Origin: Atrichornis clamosus
Taxonomy: Eukaryota; Chordata; Aves; Passeriformes; Menuridae
Direction: 5' to 3'
Assembly: GCA_013400975.1 (NCBI GenBank)
Contig: WBMZ01006402.1
Coordinates: 62,001 to 126,000, forward strand
Length of the DNA stretch: 64,000 nucleotides
This document shows positions 1 through 12,372 of the stretch, in pieces. Position 1 is the stretch's first letter. Every line of letters starts with the position of its first letter. The notes beneath the pieces are model-generated. The model was not told the origin of the DNA. It did no database searches and saw only the letters and a list, made by a program, of their open reading frames with translations. The position numbers were made by a program, and so were the translations under genes.

Positions 1-1021
1 ATTTAGTAAACAACATTTTGTCTACCTAGAGTTGTGGCGCTAAAAGAAAATAAGCAAACGTTGCTCATTTTTTGCCTCAAAACACTGACTGTGATCTTGA
101 TGTTTGACTTTGTGGGAAGCTGCTTCGACTAGGACTGAGCACAGGGGGCAGGTTTCAATTTGTCAGGCTCACACATAAGAAAAGTGCTTGTACCACATCA
201 GATCCCCTGGCAGCATAGATTGTATCATACATCTAAGTGAGGAAACAGAGGGTGAGTCGGACTTTGCTTCTACAAATGGAGCTGTGCAGATGGCACAGTG
301 CTTATGAAGAGGCAGGAATATTGTCTTTTGATCTCAGTAGGAGGGTGGGGACAGAGGAGGGGGAAATCTGATATTACCCACAAGCTGGGGAAAGTTTCAA
401 ATCTCTGGCTCAAACAGGCAAAGTATTTACTGCTGGGTTTCTGTTTTTATCCTTCTCATTACCAATATTAGCTCCTGATGCCTCCTTGGTGTTTTTTCCT
501 CAATGAATTTGCAGTAATTTATAAAACAAGATTTAAAATATGTTGGAAAATGAGCAAACTCTGTTCTTGAACTATAAACTCTATTAGAAAAAGAAAGACT
601 TCTAAAAGTGTTAGCTTGTAAGATGTATTTTACTAATGTGTAGTGTTCCTTTCCATGGACAATAGTTTAAAAATTCCTAAAACAGAGCAAAATTTCTGAT
701 AGGATAAGTGGGAGATCTGTTTGGGTTTGGCCAAAAATTTTTGAATCAGCAGAGCTGATTTAATTTAGTAAAGGCAATAGATTTCAGATATGAATTTGAC
801 AGAGCACATTTTTTAATGTTTTTTGAAAACCTGTAAAACAATTTTAAGAGCAAAATCCCATTATTCTTACTTATTTTAAAACCTTGAAATGTTCCAAAGA
901 AATCTTGGGAATTTTTGTTTTCATTTTTTGTCAGACAATATAGTGAAAATATCTTCTAATCCTAAAATAAATCCTAGCAGTTTAAAAGACCTGTTTGTTT
1001 ACATGTCTGTGTGTATCTCAG
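1..1021. other. Non-coding stretch, nothing recognised
   Basis: AT-rich single-copy sequence with stop codons in all frames. I see no recognisable repeat, RNA gene or exon. It reads like intron or intergenic DNA. Confidence 0.6.
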
Positions 1022-1067
1022 AGAAAGAAGGAAGAACCTTCTGAGAGCAATGCCAATTACTCAGCAG
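1022..1067 (+). CDS. Candidate small internal exon, gene unknown
   Basis: A 46-nt segment lies between a TATCTCAG acceptor and a canonical GTGAGT donor. One frame is lysine/glutamate-rich (RKKEEPSESNANYSA plus one base) and another is also open. The segment is too short for coding statistics. The lysine-rich frame does not join in phase to the candidate exon at 1915-2002, because that junction produces a stop within three codons. The alternative frame ends on a codon boundary and would join. Chance splice-like sites are common at this scale, so this is a weak call made from site quality only. Confidence 0.2.
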
Positions 1068-1914
1068 GTGAGTAATTCCCACGCCCCACCAACATAAGAG
1101 CAAACTGAGAGGACTTGTGCTTGGCCCCAGAGCAGGGTAGACAGGTGTTACACTTTTTAAAAATTACATATTTCCAGTCCTACCAGCTGTATCAACATTG
1201 TCATAGAAGATAATATGATTTTTTTTCCCCTAACTTGCACTGCAAAAGGTAGATGACAACTTGAAAGCAACCTTGCTTGATTTATAGGGTCTCAAACCTT
1301 TTGGTGACATTTGCCACTTAAGAAAAAAGTCATTTAACTTCTGTGTAAAGTTACATGTTAGAAAAAGAGAGGGAAAGCAGGCTTTCATATGGCACAAAGC
1401 CCTTTACATTTAAAGCAGAAGAAAACCTCATCAATATTCAAAATTTCTTCTGTGTGTACTGTAAGCAGGCTGATGTTTATATGCCAAATCAGCAGACGAG
1501 GTGGAAAAAGCTAAAGAACAGTGTGTGAAACCGTTACCAGAAATCCCATTCATACAGATAAAATAGCATGGATGAGCTGACTTTGTGGGGCTTTTGCATT
1601 AATTGGCTGTGACACTAGATATAAGGCTCAGTTGCAGAGACCAATGTTGACTCTCCTAAAAGTTTGAACATTTAATCCAAATTCTCAAAAGAGAAGGCTT
1701 TATACATGACCTGAGCTTAGAACACGTGAAAAATTCTGCATGCAACTTTCTCTGGTTCATGAATATTTCTGTAAAGATTTTTTCAGTAAGTGAGAAACTG
1801 AGTAAGTGAAAGATGCATGAAAGCATTAGCAAAGTGCAAAACCTGCAATGTGTATTTATGGTGCATGATGTCTAGTTCTTCATGGAAAATAATAAGCCAA
1901 TTCTGATCTCATAG

Positions 1915-2002
1915 GCTGGAACTGATGATGAGTCAACTGGAGATGATTCTCTCTTTCTCTTCACTGACTACAGAGGGAGCCAAGTTTCCTCAGTTAGCTC
2001 AG
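1915..2002 (+). CDS. Candidate internal exon, gene unknown
   Basis: An 88-nt segment follows a TCTCATAG acceptor and ends at a CAG/GTAGGT donor. Two frames are open. The frame starting on the first base is acidic and then aromatic (AGTDDESTGDDSLFLFTDY, then RGSQVSSVSS), and ends one base into a codon. The acidic-serine composition looks like a linker or disordered region, but I recognise no family. The plus strand here could carry exons of a gene extending beyond the left edge of the window. The acceptor's pyrimidine tract is poor, so confidence is low. Confidence 0.25.
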
Positions 2003-2463
2003 GTAGGTGCCTGAACTTTGTTGCATAAATTCCTCTAAAATATCTAATGTAGAGAGCATAAACAAACTGAAGGTTTGCTTCTCTTCAATTTTGCAATAAT
2101 TTTGGTGACACAACCTTTCTGTGTGGAAGTGAGATCTTCAGTTAGTCTGTTTCTTCTCTTAATGTGTTTCAATGTTTTCAGCTCGGAAGTTTGCATACTT
2201 TTCTGATGCCAAATAAAGAGAAATAGAAAAGACAGTATCCTAATCTAGTTAGCAGTAGCAGCAGCATGAAAAAGTCATTACACAGAGTGAATATAGTAAA
2301 TTAAAAGCAATATAATGTCAGTTAAAGTCGGTTTTTGACTAAAAATCTACGAAAGTGGTAAATCCGTGTCCATCTGAGGAATCAGTTACTAAATTTTCTG
2401 TGCTTGCTTTTCTCCAAGCTTACAGCTTCCAGAAGAATATGGACGATACTCTACATGTAAGAA

Positions 2464-2733
2464 GGTACATTTGTGAAGGAGATCAACATAAAGACCATTG
2501 TGGTGGCAAACACTTCAGCTGTGGCGTTCCACATCTTCGTGGAAAGCTCTGCTAGAGGAGACCTGCACCGAAATAATGGCCAAGATCTGTATGAGCTGCT
2601 GGCCAGTCACATCCTGGTGAGGAAGGACAAATGGGTCAGCCCCATACACAAGCAACCAGAGAATCCCAACTCCCCAAACCGCATTGACTGCAAGTGTTAC
2701 AAGACCAAATGCTCCAGATCCCTTGGGGTATAG
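2464..2733 (+). CDS. Open stretch with coding-like codon bias and Cys-rich end (exon or retropseudogene)
   Basis: After an in-frame TAA at 2458-2460, the frame stays open for about 90 codons to a TAG at 2731-2733. No ATG opens it: the first usable start is a GTG at 2473, which is unlikely in a vertebrate. Codon third positions are mostly G or C although the surroundings are AT-rich, which suggests inherited coding sequence. The product begins EGTFVKEINIKTIVV, contains GQDLYELLASHILVRKD, and ends with a cluster of three cysteines (CKCYKTKC). Possible readings are a last coding exon or a decayed processed gene copy. No family was recognised. The C-x-C-x4-C end loosely resembles a TIMP-type cysteine cluster, but nothing else matches. 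Confidence 0.35.
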   Translation, partial: GTFVKEINIKTIVVANTSAVAFHIFVESSARGDLHRNNGQDLYELLASHILVRKDKWVSPIHKQPENPNSPNRIDCKCYKTKCSRSLGV

Positions 2734-5700
2734 TGAAAGATAAATACCTCATCTGCCTCTCCTTAGCACTTTGAACTCATGCACTAGGGTGAGATCATGT
2801 TGGAGGAAACTGCAAAAGGTGGCACAGTGAGTGATTTGCTCCCAAGGAAGGGAGACATTTGGTGGCTTATTAACTATTCACTTTGCTGCAAATGGGAAGA
2901 ATCACAGACTGATCCTATAGATGTGGCTTCTTCCTGGATTTCTTGAGGGTAACAACTTTGCCACTCAGTTCCTTTAAAATATACACTATTTTTTGGTGAT
3001 AAAAAGTTTTTGATAGAAGTAAGGCTTTTAAAGAGCAACCAATCTTCTTAGATGTGAAACACCTTTTCAACAAAAAGCACAATCAAAAATTAGCACACTT
3101 CCACAGATATTTCAGTCCTTCTGGCTCTTCATGTTAATGACATAACAGTTTGTCACTAATTTCTGAGATGCTCTGGGCTGGTACGTCTGATTCTGCACAA
3201 ATAGTAAAAGTGTCCACCCCAAGCACAGACCAATGTGACAAAAAAAAGATGGAAAAACATGGTTTTGGTTTATATCAATTTTGACATAATTATTATGTCA
3301 GAAAAATAACACGTGTCACTGACAACAAAAGCAGTAGAAGACAAACAAGATGCATGTGCCTAGGATGATCTCTGAAGAAAGATTGCTAGATGTATTCCTG
3401 TCAAACCTTATCCCATCAGTTTGTTAGGAATAAAAATTAAAAATTGCATTTAGCCTTCTGTTGTGTGGAAGTTAACCAGAAAAAGTATTATGACAAAATT
3501 TATGCAGTCTGTTGAGTGTCCACCTGCTCTAGTCAGGTACAATTCCTCTGCTCACACTGTGTATTTGGGAAAAAAGATTAATTTAACTTCCGCCTAATGG
3601 AAAACTTTGGGAATAGTGACATCAGCTGAGCGCCTGCCCTTCTGTGCCTTCAGTACCACAGAGCTCACCTTGCTGTAGTTGCAGCCTCTTAACAATTTTG
3701 CTTTCTTCTAGACTTCTTCACAAAGGAAAACAAGGTTGCCCACAGTGAAAAGCAAGTAATCCCAGGTCATGCTGGTACATATGGCTGCATCAGACCTCTT
3801 TCCATTTGACTAGTGCTCCTGGCATTGCAAAAAATAGCGTGGGAAATCCCTGCTTTGAGGTAATGCAGAATTAGAGATAAGTGGCTCTGTAAGAACCTGA
3901 GGCTGGTGAAGTGAATTTGGATTAAGACCACAACCAAAATGTTTTTGGTGCTGTTTTTTCTGCACTGATGAAGACATGCACACAGGTGTATCATAATTAT
4001 GCTTGACATCTGTTTACTATTTTGGTTTTTGTACCAGCATGTGCATCTCTACAGACATTAGCAATTCTACTGCTCACTACAGAGATAAATCAATGTGTGA
4101 GTGTGTAAAGGGGTGGCTGATAGTATCTTTTCTGATAGGAGAAGAATTCAGAGGATGTTGAAAAAAATAAAAAGAAGCAAGGTAGCAATTGTTCACTAAA
4201 CACCTTGATGCTCAGGGAGATGTAACATTCCTGTAGACAGAGGACAGCCCACCTAACACAAAAGAGAGCTGTTGCAATTGCAAGCCCACAACAGCACGGG
4301 GCTCTGCTAGTGGCAGGTCTGAGCACTTATTTCTGCTGTTGACATGATATTGAAAAATTTCAAATGCATTCCAGTTCACAGAATTTGGGAAGAAGGAAGA
4401 GGCACATTTGATCACTCTTCTATTAATATTTCTATCCCCACTCAGGCCTGTGATTTATTTGACATATTTTTAAGGTAATCATGGATATAATGCCCAGTGA
4501 AGGTAATCTTTCCCTAAATCACTCTTTCAATCTACTGCTTACGTTTCCTTGGATAAGAAGACCCCAGTTCTGAAGAACGAGGTCATATAGAAATTGGGCA
4601 GCCCAAAAGCACAGGGAGAGAGGGAACATTCCAGTCCTTGCACATTTACTGGGGATTCAGAAGGGACTACATCTAATTCTCCTGAAGTGCAGCAGATGGG
4701 GTGTGGGCAATAAAGCACCTATAAACAAATGAAAGAAAATATTTCCATGGATTTCAGAAGTTTCCACCAGCCCTGCGGTGGAAAGGCGCATTACCTCGAA
4801 TTCCAATTGGAGGAAGCAGAGAAGAAACTCTCACAAAGACACTAGAGCAAGAGAGGACCTGAAATGGGAAAGTGCTTTGGGAACAAAGTGGCAGCAAGCT
4901 GACAGGAAAGGAGCTGCAGGGGCAGGGTCTGTTCAAAGAGGAAGGCTTGCAAACCTTTCATAATTTGGCATAAAATCTCATTCAGATAGACATATTTCAA
5001 TAATTCTTACTCATCCAGATGCAAAAATATCTCCACAGCAACTTCCTAAACCTTGCTAAACACATGAGGAATATATTTGGAAATGCTGTTAAGGTAGCAG
5101 CATCCAGCTCAGTTCTTAATACTCTGGAGTCCATTTACACAAGGATTCTTCCTCTTGAAAGAAACAACTTGATCAAAGAATTGATTTCTTTTTGCTCCAG
5201 AATATACATAAAAAATACAGTGGAACTGCAGAAAAAAAAAAATCTCTTCTGAAGAAATAAACTAATTAAGAGAAAGAGAAGGTCAAAGTGATTCTGCTAG
5301 CATGATCTGATCAAGCAGGAATTTTTATAAAAATAACGAGGGCCAGTTGTTCACTACTTTATGTGAATCTACTGCAAACAACCTCTGGAGAAAAATATAA
5401 TTGTATAACAGCAAGACAGCACACTTCTCAGCCTTCACTCAGAGAATCCCAGCAAAACTTCTGTGCCCTGGGAAGTCATGCAAAGAGCAACAGCATCTAC
5501 CGATCCCCGGAGCTCAACTGGCTAGGACGAAGTTCAAGTGGGGGGGAAGGATGCCTCCATAAAACCTTTCTACCATCAGCCTCTTTAAAACATTTTCAAA
5601 ATGAAGTAGATGCTAGCCCAATTCTACTGCTGATTGACCCTGTGACCATACAAAACACTGCCTCCCTGAGCATTCCCACTGGGGAGGGATCTCCCTCTGT

Positions 5701-8700
5701 CACATTCAGCAGGACATGGACACAGACCTGTCCATGAACGATAGAGCAAACTGGCAATGTGCTTCCACCTCACACCCCCTGCTCTTTTAGTTATGCCTTT
5801 GCCCAGTTTGGTGCCTTGCCTATTCAGGCTTCACAGGTCTGTACTCTAATAGCCCAGAAAAAAATTAGTCCTGTAAAACCAAAGCAGCTTCACTAAGGGT
5901 CAGTGGATTCGGTTTGGGTGTGTAATGCTATAAGCCAAAGCAGTACAATTTTGTGTAGGTATTCAATATTTCTTCTCTCTCTAAACACTTGTTCCCTGTA
6001 TCTCATCGCATATCACATATAAACAATGTATTTCCCAAAAAGGCATGGATAAAGCAAAGAAGTCCCTATCTCTCATACTTTTTTTCTGCAAAGCTGAATT
6101 GATGAGAATGAATTATGAATGCCTTTCAGTTCAGCTTTAAAAATATGAGGACCCAATTCCCTTCAATACTGTCAATTAATATGGAACATGCAAGTGTTCA
6201 ATAGAAAACATAGTTCTTCAAGATAGAGAGATAATATTGTGATTTATGCATTTAAGTAATGAAGTATCTTTTCATTTGAAAGCAGAATGGGCCTCTACCA
6301 GAGCAGCTGACACGGGAGAAAATATGAAATATTCTACACAACTAGAGGGCACATCTATTGCACAACTCCTCTACTTCTTTGTTGAGCACAGTGATGGTTT
6401 GATGTTATTTTTCTTTTTAGATTACACAGCTCACTGAATTTTTACATTGTCTGAAACATGATAAACATAGCAACACCATTTCTAATGCCAGCACTTTTGC
6501 CTATAAAGCTAATAAAGCAGGACCAGGAAACTTTTATGGCCTAACCAAACTATGTAGCACTTTCCTGAGTCTTTCGTAGGCTCCACAGATGCCCTGAAGT
6601 CTAATACCTAATTACTATTTTTCATTCATTTTTTTTCAATTCAAAATGTGTGCCCAGTGTGCTGCAGCTTCCCAGATTTCACAGCAAGATGGTGAGGCTA
6701 CACCTTGCATGCCCTGGGGTAGGTAGGCACGAGGGGGCCTCCCGAGGGTGCAAAGCCGGGGATAACAGTGTCGTGGATGGAGCCAACCAAACCACAGAAG
6801 CTGGAAGGAGCCAGACAGTGTAGCATCCAACATGCCACACAGCTGGGAATAGTCCTCGTGTACTTTTCCCTGACTCATGTCAGGAGTGTGCTAATAATTA
6901 GGCAGCAAAGGCAATCTGCAGTCCAGCTTGCTCCCTGGACCTGTTTTGTTTAGCTGCCTAGATGTACATATGATTTCATTGATACAGCACTCACAGAGAC
7001 AAGAATCAGACCCTGCCTGGGAAGACCCTGCTGATAAAGCCTGGAGATGCATTCTCTCCTGGATCAAGATTAAAGAGACCCTTAGGGAGCTGGCTATAAA
7101 TTCCTGACTCTCAGGTTGCTGCTATTTCCTGAGCTGAGCTAGAGGAGCACTGTACTAGCTGGCTGTGGGTAATGGGATATTTTGCATTACATGTGGGTTG
7201 GTGAAACTGGTGATGAGCCTACCTTCTCACCAGTCCCATGCATCCCTTGATTCACTTATTCTGGCACTGGGTGAAATGGAACAGGAATAATTGTACTGGC
7301 CAATGAGCTCCACCTTCCTCTAGAATGCAAGTATCAACTAAGCAGGGGTTGCTCCAGTTTCCGTCTGTTATATCATGAAGGGGCGCAGAACTGGGGCAAG
7401 GAAATATGATGTTTCTCTAGATATGCTGGTTTTCATTGTTGATGCAGTTTTTAGAACAGTCATAATCATGCAGTGTTGTTTGATTTTAGTGCTTTTGGGT
7501 ATTAACATTTCTGAGGTCTCAGTGTGAGTCTCAATTATTGAAATGGCCAAGATTCTGGCAAGAAACCACAGGGAAGAAATCAGTTCTGTGCGGAATATGC
7601 CAGGAGGCAAATATTATTTACATAGAGTGCAGAACTACAGAAATATAACAGTATGTAAATTTCTTGACAGATGCCCTGTTTGGCAGCTGCTCAGAAGCAA
7701 ATTTCATTCTCAGCCAGATCTGCAAAAACACAGATCAGTAATCCAGGGTAGAAGTAATTGGGTAGAAATTCTGGATGACAACTTACAACTCCCCAAACTA
7801 CTACTGAATTAACAAAGAAATAACAGATCAGGGAGCAGATAATGTTTGTGGGCCTGAGTCAGGCAAGGTCTCAAAATACGAGAAACCTCAGTGAAGTCAG
7901 GAGAGACTGCTGCATCTGTAATCTATCAAAAGCTTGTTTGCTTGGCTCTCTAATCTAACACAAGGTTGTGCTGAAGAAGGTATTGCTTGCTGGGGTGCCC
8001 TGTTAAAGGAGGCACAAATCTGAGAACTACTTGAGACCTAATGCTGTTGTGCAACTACCATCAAACAACATCAGTTTATCACGTCTATTTGGTGCCCTCC
8101 AAAAGAGGAATTTGGATAGGTGTGCACCTCACACGGCAGCTGATGCTACCAGGCACAGCTGGTGCCAGCACAGCAGACACCCAGCATGAATCATGCCTCA
8201 GATGGTAGGTGAGAGATTAGGCACGTTCATGGGGAAGTTTGACTTGTTCACAACCATATCTGTTCAATGGTTAAACTTAAGCCCTTTTTTCTAATGCACT
8301 GCAAACCGAACTTTCATGTAACTTGAATGAAAATTCTGAATTGCTGTCCCTTTCTTTAGGAGATGCAGAAGAGAAAGGTGGTGGAATTGCAGCTTAAGAT
8401 GGTAGTGATTTTACAAGTTTTTAATCATATCCTGAGAGCCTTTGAGTATATTTAAGCCAGGATCCAGCTATGACCAGGCTATCAGAAGGCATCTTCATGT
8501 TATTAACAGGCTGACAGGGTTCACTGGGAAGGACTCTTTGAGCTATGAATAAACGTTCCCCACACTAGTAGATTAGCAAGGACTGCTTGCATTTAGAGGA
8601 AAAGCATTTCTATTTTTGCTTGCCAGAAGGTCTCTGGTCTCTGCCTTATGCAAATACACAGTGACTGATTTTTCTTTGAAACCAGCAGTTTCCTGCACTG

Positions 8701-9339
8701 GAACATCAGCATGACAATTGTGTGCACTCCTATCCCGGGATGCTGGGAACACGGCCCATGTCATGCATCCCCACGGAGGCTACAGGGCAGTCCTGCCCCC
8801 TGCCCAGACCAAGAAAAACTGAAGCAATGTCAGTGCAAATCTGTCAGTTACGTTTTATTCTGCGATGTATGTCAGGCAATACTGTCCTTCAGTTAATATG
8901 AGGGGAAATCCTGCTTCAGTTTTCAGACAGTGTTTGCTTTGAAGCACCTGTACTTCTGGAGTCATAGCCCTGGGCATACTCCTAGCACCTGTGCCCTATC
9001 CTGTCACAAGCCGGGTGAGCTGCTTCCTCTTTAAGCAAACAATTCACTCTGCTGCAGAAGCATCCTGCCTCAGTCTGTTTCCCTCATCTTCCCTTGCCAC
9101 TGGCCAAATGTTACATTTTAACTTTAAATAAACGCTCTTCTCTGGCCAGGGCACATGCAGCACAGCTGCCCGGGTCGCAGGCACAGCCTTTGCCTTGGTG
9201 TGGGGTGAGCAGGACGGTAAAGCCGCACCAAAAGCTGAGAGCAAATCAGGCGATAAGTAGCAAAACTGTATTATCAGCAGATCTGCGTTCAGGATTTCGT
9301 GGTCATTTGCCCTTATTTATGCCTCCTATTAACCTTGCT
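2734..9339. other. Long non-coding stretch, no supported gene
   Basis: About 6.6 kb without a recognisable gene or repeat. The longest open frames are short, lack splice context or codon bias, and overlap one another on both strands. The 124-codon frame at 5363-5737 is the largest, but it has no domain, no initiation context and no similarity I recognise. It is most likely intron or intergenic sequence. Confidence 0.6.
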
Positions 9340-9880
9340 CAACCATGACACGTGTTACACAGATGGGAAAGCCAAAGCAAAAACAGGCGCAGCGGTTTTC
9401 CCAGCTCGTGCGGAACAGCAGTAAAAGCCGAGCGGAAGCACTGGCGAGCCCCGGTGTCCGGCGGTGTCCGGCGGTGTCCAGGGGTGTCCATGGGCAAGCG
9501 GGGCTGGTACCAACCCCGCCTGGGAAAATTACAGTCACGAGGCGAGACACATCCATGCTCTTTGGTGAGACCACCGGAGCACGTCCCTGAATCTCCATCC
9601 CCCGGCAGCCGCGGGGGTCCCGCTAGATGGTGCTGGAGGGACGGACAGACCCCGGCCGCGGCAGGGACCGAGGGAGGGAGGCAGCATCCCCCTCTCCCCT
9701 CCCTGGCTGCGGCTCCGAAAGTGTTTCCTCCGGAATGCCTGCCTGATGATAACAGGATCCCTTTCATATATATTAGGCAAACACGGGCCCAAGGTGGGTA
9801 AACACCATGAGCAGACTCATCTTTCTGCTCGACGCCGCGACAGTGAAAGCCCGGCTGCGCGAAATAACAAGCTGCTGAGC
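9340..9880. promoter_or_regulatory. CpG island, candidate promoter
   Basis: A G+C-rich block with about 40 CpG dinucleotides in about 540 bp, in a window where CpG is otherwise rare. Dense clusters occur near 9410-9480, 9600-9670 and 9828-9870. Vertebrate CpG islands usually mark promoters or first exons. Near the 3' side, around 9790, there is a CAAG/GTGGGT splice-donor match, which would suit a plus-strand non-coding first exon. A TATATATTAG tract lies just before it. Both strands show open frames of up to 149 codons here, but these follow from high G+C and have no recognised product. Direction and gene are undetermined. Confidence 0.6.
9451..9493. repeat. Short minisatellite, 10-bp unit
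   Basis: About four tandem copies of a 10-bp unit of the form GGTGTCC(G/A)GS lie within the CpG island, the last copies being degenerate. The unit is G+C-rich and the array may be length-polymorphic. Confidence 0.75.
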
Positions 9881-12198
9881 TTTTTTTTCAGGCCGTCTCT
9901 CCAACAACAAAGCAGCTTTTGAAATACATGGATTACACATTTAAAAAGAAATAATTACGAACCAGTCATCTGAACTGCCCTTCTGCACCAAGTATAAGGC
10001 TTGGTATCACCCATAAAATCAATGTCCTGACTATGCTAACCTGAATATTTATAGATGCAAAAAAGCATGTCACTTATGTAAGGCTAAGAAATCATGCACA
10101 CACATGAATAGTCCCTTGTAAAAATAAATAATAAAAAAAGGCTCTGTCAAGATATTAAATTAATTTTCCTTTTGAGTTAAGATCCTTGTATTTAGTTCTG
10201 TAAAAGTCCTCTTGGCAGCCTGAAATGTATCCTGTTTAAACAGGAGCTTGTACTCAAACACACTTTTTTTTTTTCCTGAATACTATTCCCACTTAAGCCC
10301 TGCGCAAAAAGCATTGAGAAAGCAGTAAACAGGAATAAAGTCATCTTTGTTTCAACTTTTCCTGCCTCTTTTTACTTGAAGGGAAAAGTAAGTATCTGAT
10401 GAATGAGCAATCCTTATGTGTCAGAGGAGAAGAGCTAAGCGACCTATAGACTTGGGGACTATTGGCTGCTTTATCATTCTTCTAAAGGCTAGGTGATAAA
10501 ATGATATAGAATTATTGAAATAACTCTTTCGGAAAAGGAAAACGTTTTAGTTGTTTTCAGTAAAGATCATTGTTTTGTTAAACCACTAATTTATGCAGAG
10601 ATTCATGACACTAAGCTCAAGCCCAATGGAAATGTTCTTCTTTCTGAAAGCCCAAACCAATTCATCATTCAAGGGATGCACTTCTTACCACTCCAGCCAG
10701 GAGTAAAATCCAGACACTGAGGAGCAAGTGCTGTGCTCTTCTTTGCACAGTGGCAATCACAGTGTCAGGACCTCAGTGGCAGGATGTCAGTGCAGAAAGT
10801 GTTAGGGAAAGGAGAGAATACCTGGAGCAATTATAATGAAAAAGAACCAGCTGGAGGTGAAGAAGGTAGCTGGACATGAAGTGGAGGTTATATAGCATCT
10901 CTCTGCATGGAACTCCTGGGACAGAATATATTTAAGGGGACAAGAAAAATGTACATGTCTGCATAGCACATGGGAGAGTGGGGGTGCTGAAAATAGTGTG
11001 GAAGGGAGCACGATGAGCTGTGTCTGAGCATTTCATTCAGACTGCTATATTGTTAAGACTCTTGAGCAATAAAGCAAATTTTCATTCCAATTAAAGATTC
11101 AAGGGTTTTAGGACAATCACCAGAAGAAAGATAGAAAAAAAGGCAAATCCTCAGAGGACTTGGTAATGAATAACAAAAACAGTTCTAGTGCATTGTCCAA
11201 AATGAATGGTATTCAGCATAACTGTAGAGAGAGGACTTAATGCTACAATCCACTGTGGTGTTCTCTGTGACTAGATGTGGGATGGCCCATGATCAACAGC
11301 AATACTTAGCCCAGGTCAATACCTTCTGGTCAATGTGCAGCATGGATCATTCTTGGTACGCCTTATTGTTGTTGCTGGGGTGGCAAACATTGGAAAGGGC
11401 AGAGCCTGAGGCAAATTACCAATTTCTTAAAGCTGTGGGAGTGAGTTCACTCACACAACGTGAATCATATTGCCCATGCATACGTTTCTCTGCGGACATT
11501 TGCAGCAGTGTGTCAGCCAAGCCTGCAAAGCCACGGCAATGGTGCCAGGGAACTTCAACCTGGCAAGCAAATGACGATCAGGTTGGAAGCTCAAGGATGA
11601 AGCACATCCTGGAGGAGGAGGAGGAGAAGATATGTACACTTCGCAACTTGTAGTCATAGATGGGGTAAATCTGCTCAACGTTCCTTCGTAAACTAAGTAC
11701 AGGATAGAAAAAGTCGTTCAGAGCAGTGTGGCAAAATTTACTGTGTTTACTACCTGAGTACTGAACTCTTCTAGGGGCAGAGCTACAAGACACAAAGCCT
11801 GTATTTAAACTCACCCCCGTCTCCTTTCTGGCCCACAGTCCTAGGTCTCCTTTCTCTGGGTATCCCCTTGCCATTGGTTGTGCTATATGGCAAGAACACG
11901 GCTGGGGCAGTGACCATATCCCAAGTCCCTGGTTGAGAAGATGCCACTCAGAAGGGCAGCAGACAGGAAACCTTGGGAAAACTCTAAAGGCTGAATAAAA
12001 CAGCTCTGTGCTTTCCACCACTTTACTACCAGGAGCAAATAGGGCTGTCCCAGTGCTAACTCCCACTGCCTTGCAGCTGAGAGCTCTGGCCAGTCCATGC
12101 CAGCAGTGGGCTGCTGTCTTCCCGTGCCAACCCTGCTGAAAGTGCTCTCATGCCCATAAAGTTCAAGAGCTCAGATTAGTTATCTTTCCTGTCGTAGA
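9881..12198. other. Non-coding stretch, no supported gene
   Basis: Single-copy AT-rich sequence, then open frames on both strands around 11240-12066. The plus frame at 11240-11653 (137 codons) and the minus frame at 11578-12066 (162 codons) overlap, have no recognised domain and contain a GGA-repeat run near 11608-11625. I regard both as chance. Confidence 0.55.
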
Positions 12199-12372
12199 AA
12201 GGACTCTGGATTAGGACTCTGAAGACTTAAATTCATTTGTCAGGTTAAGTACAGACTTAGCATGCAACCATGAGCAAGGTCTTTAATCTGCCTGAGTGTC
12301 GATATCCTTTGGAAAGGGGCAGTAATTCTTCCCTAATTCCTGAGGGTTTGGGGAATAAAATTGGTAAATAAC
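12199..12372 (+). repeat. MIR SINE fragment
   Basis: Matches the MIR consensus in sense orientation. It has the GGACTCTGGA head, then the ATGAGCAAGGTCTTTAATCTGCCTGAG core, corresponding to the consensus 'gggcaagttacttaacctctctgag'. A GGGGCAGTAATTCTTCCC block follows, with a gap-rich tail ending GGGGAATAAAATTGGTAAA. MIR is a tRNA-derived SINE spread in early amniotes, so this is an old, immobile fossil copy. The identification is from remembered consensus, not from a search. Confidence 0.75.

Noticed and set aside
5363..5737. 124-codon plus-strand open frame
   Set aside because: No recognised domain, no codon bias, no splice or initiation context; within chance for this composition.
9055..9110. 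Possible MIR core (TGCCTCAGTCTGTTTCCCTC)
   Set aside because: The match is limited to one short block; flanks do not continue the consensus.
9339..9801. Open frames of up to 149 codons on both strands in the CpG island
   Set aside because: G+C-rich DNA has few stop codons. Frames overlap in several phases and show no known product, so the region was called as a CpG island instead.
11240..12066. Overlapping frames of 137 codons (plus) and 162 codons (minus)
   Set aside because: They run antisense to each other, have no domain, and part of the coding look comes from a GGA run.
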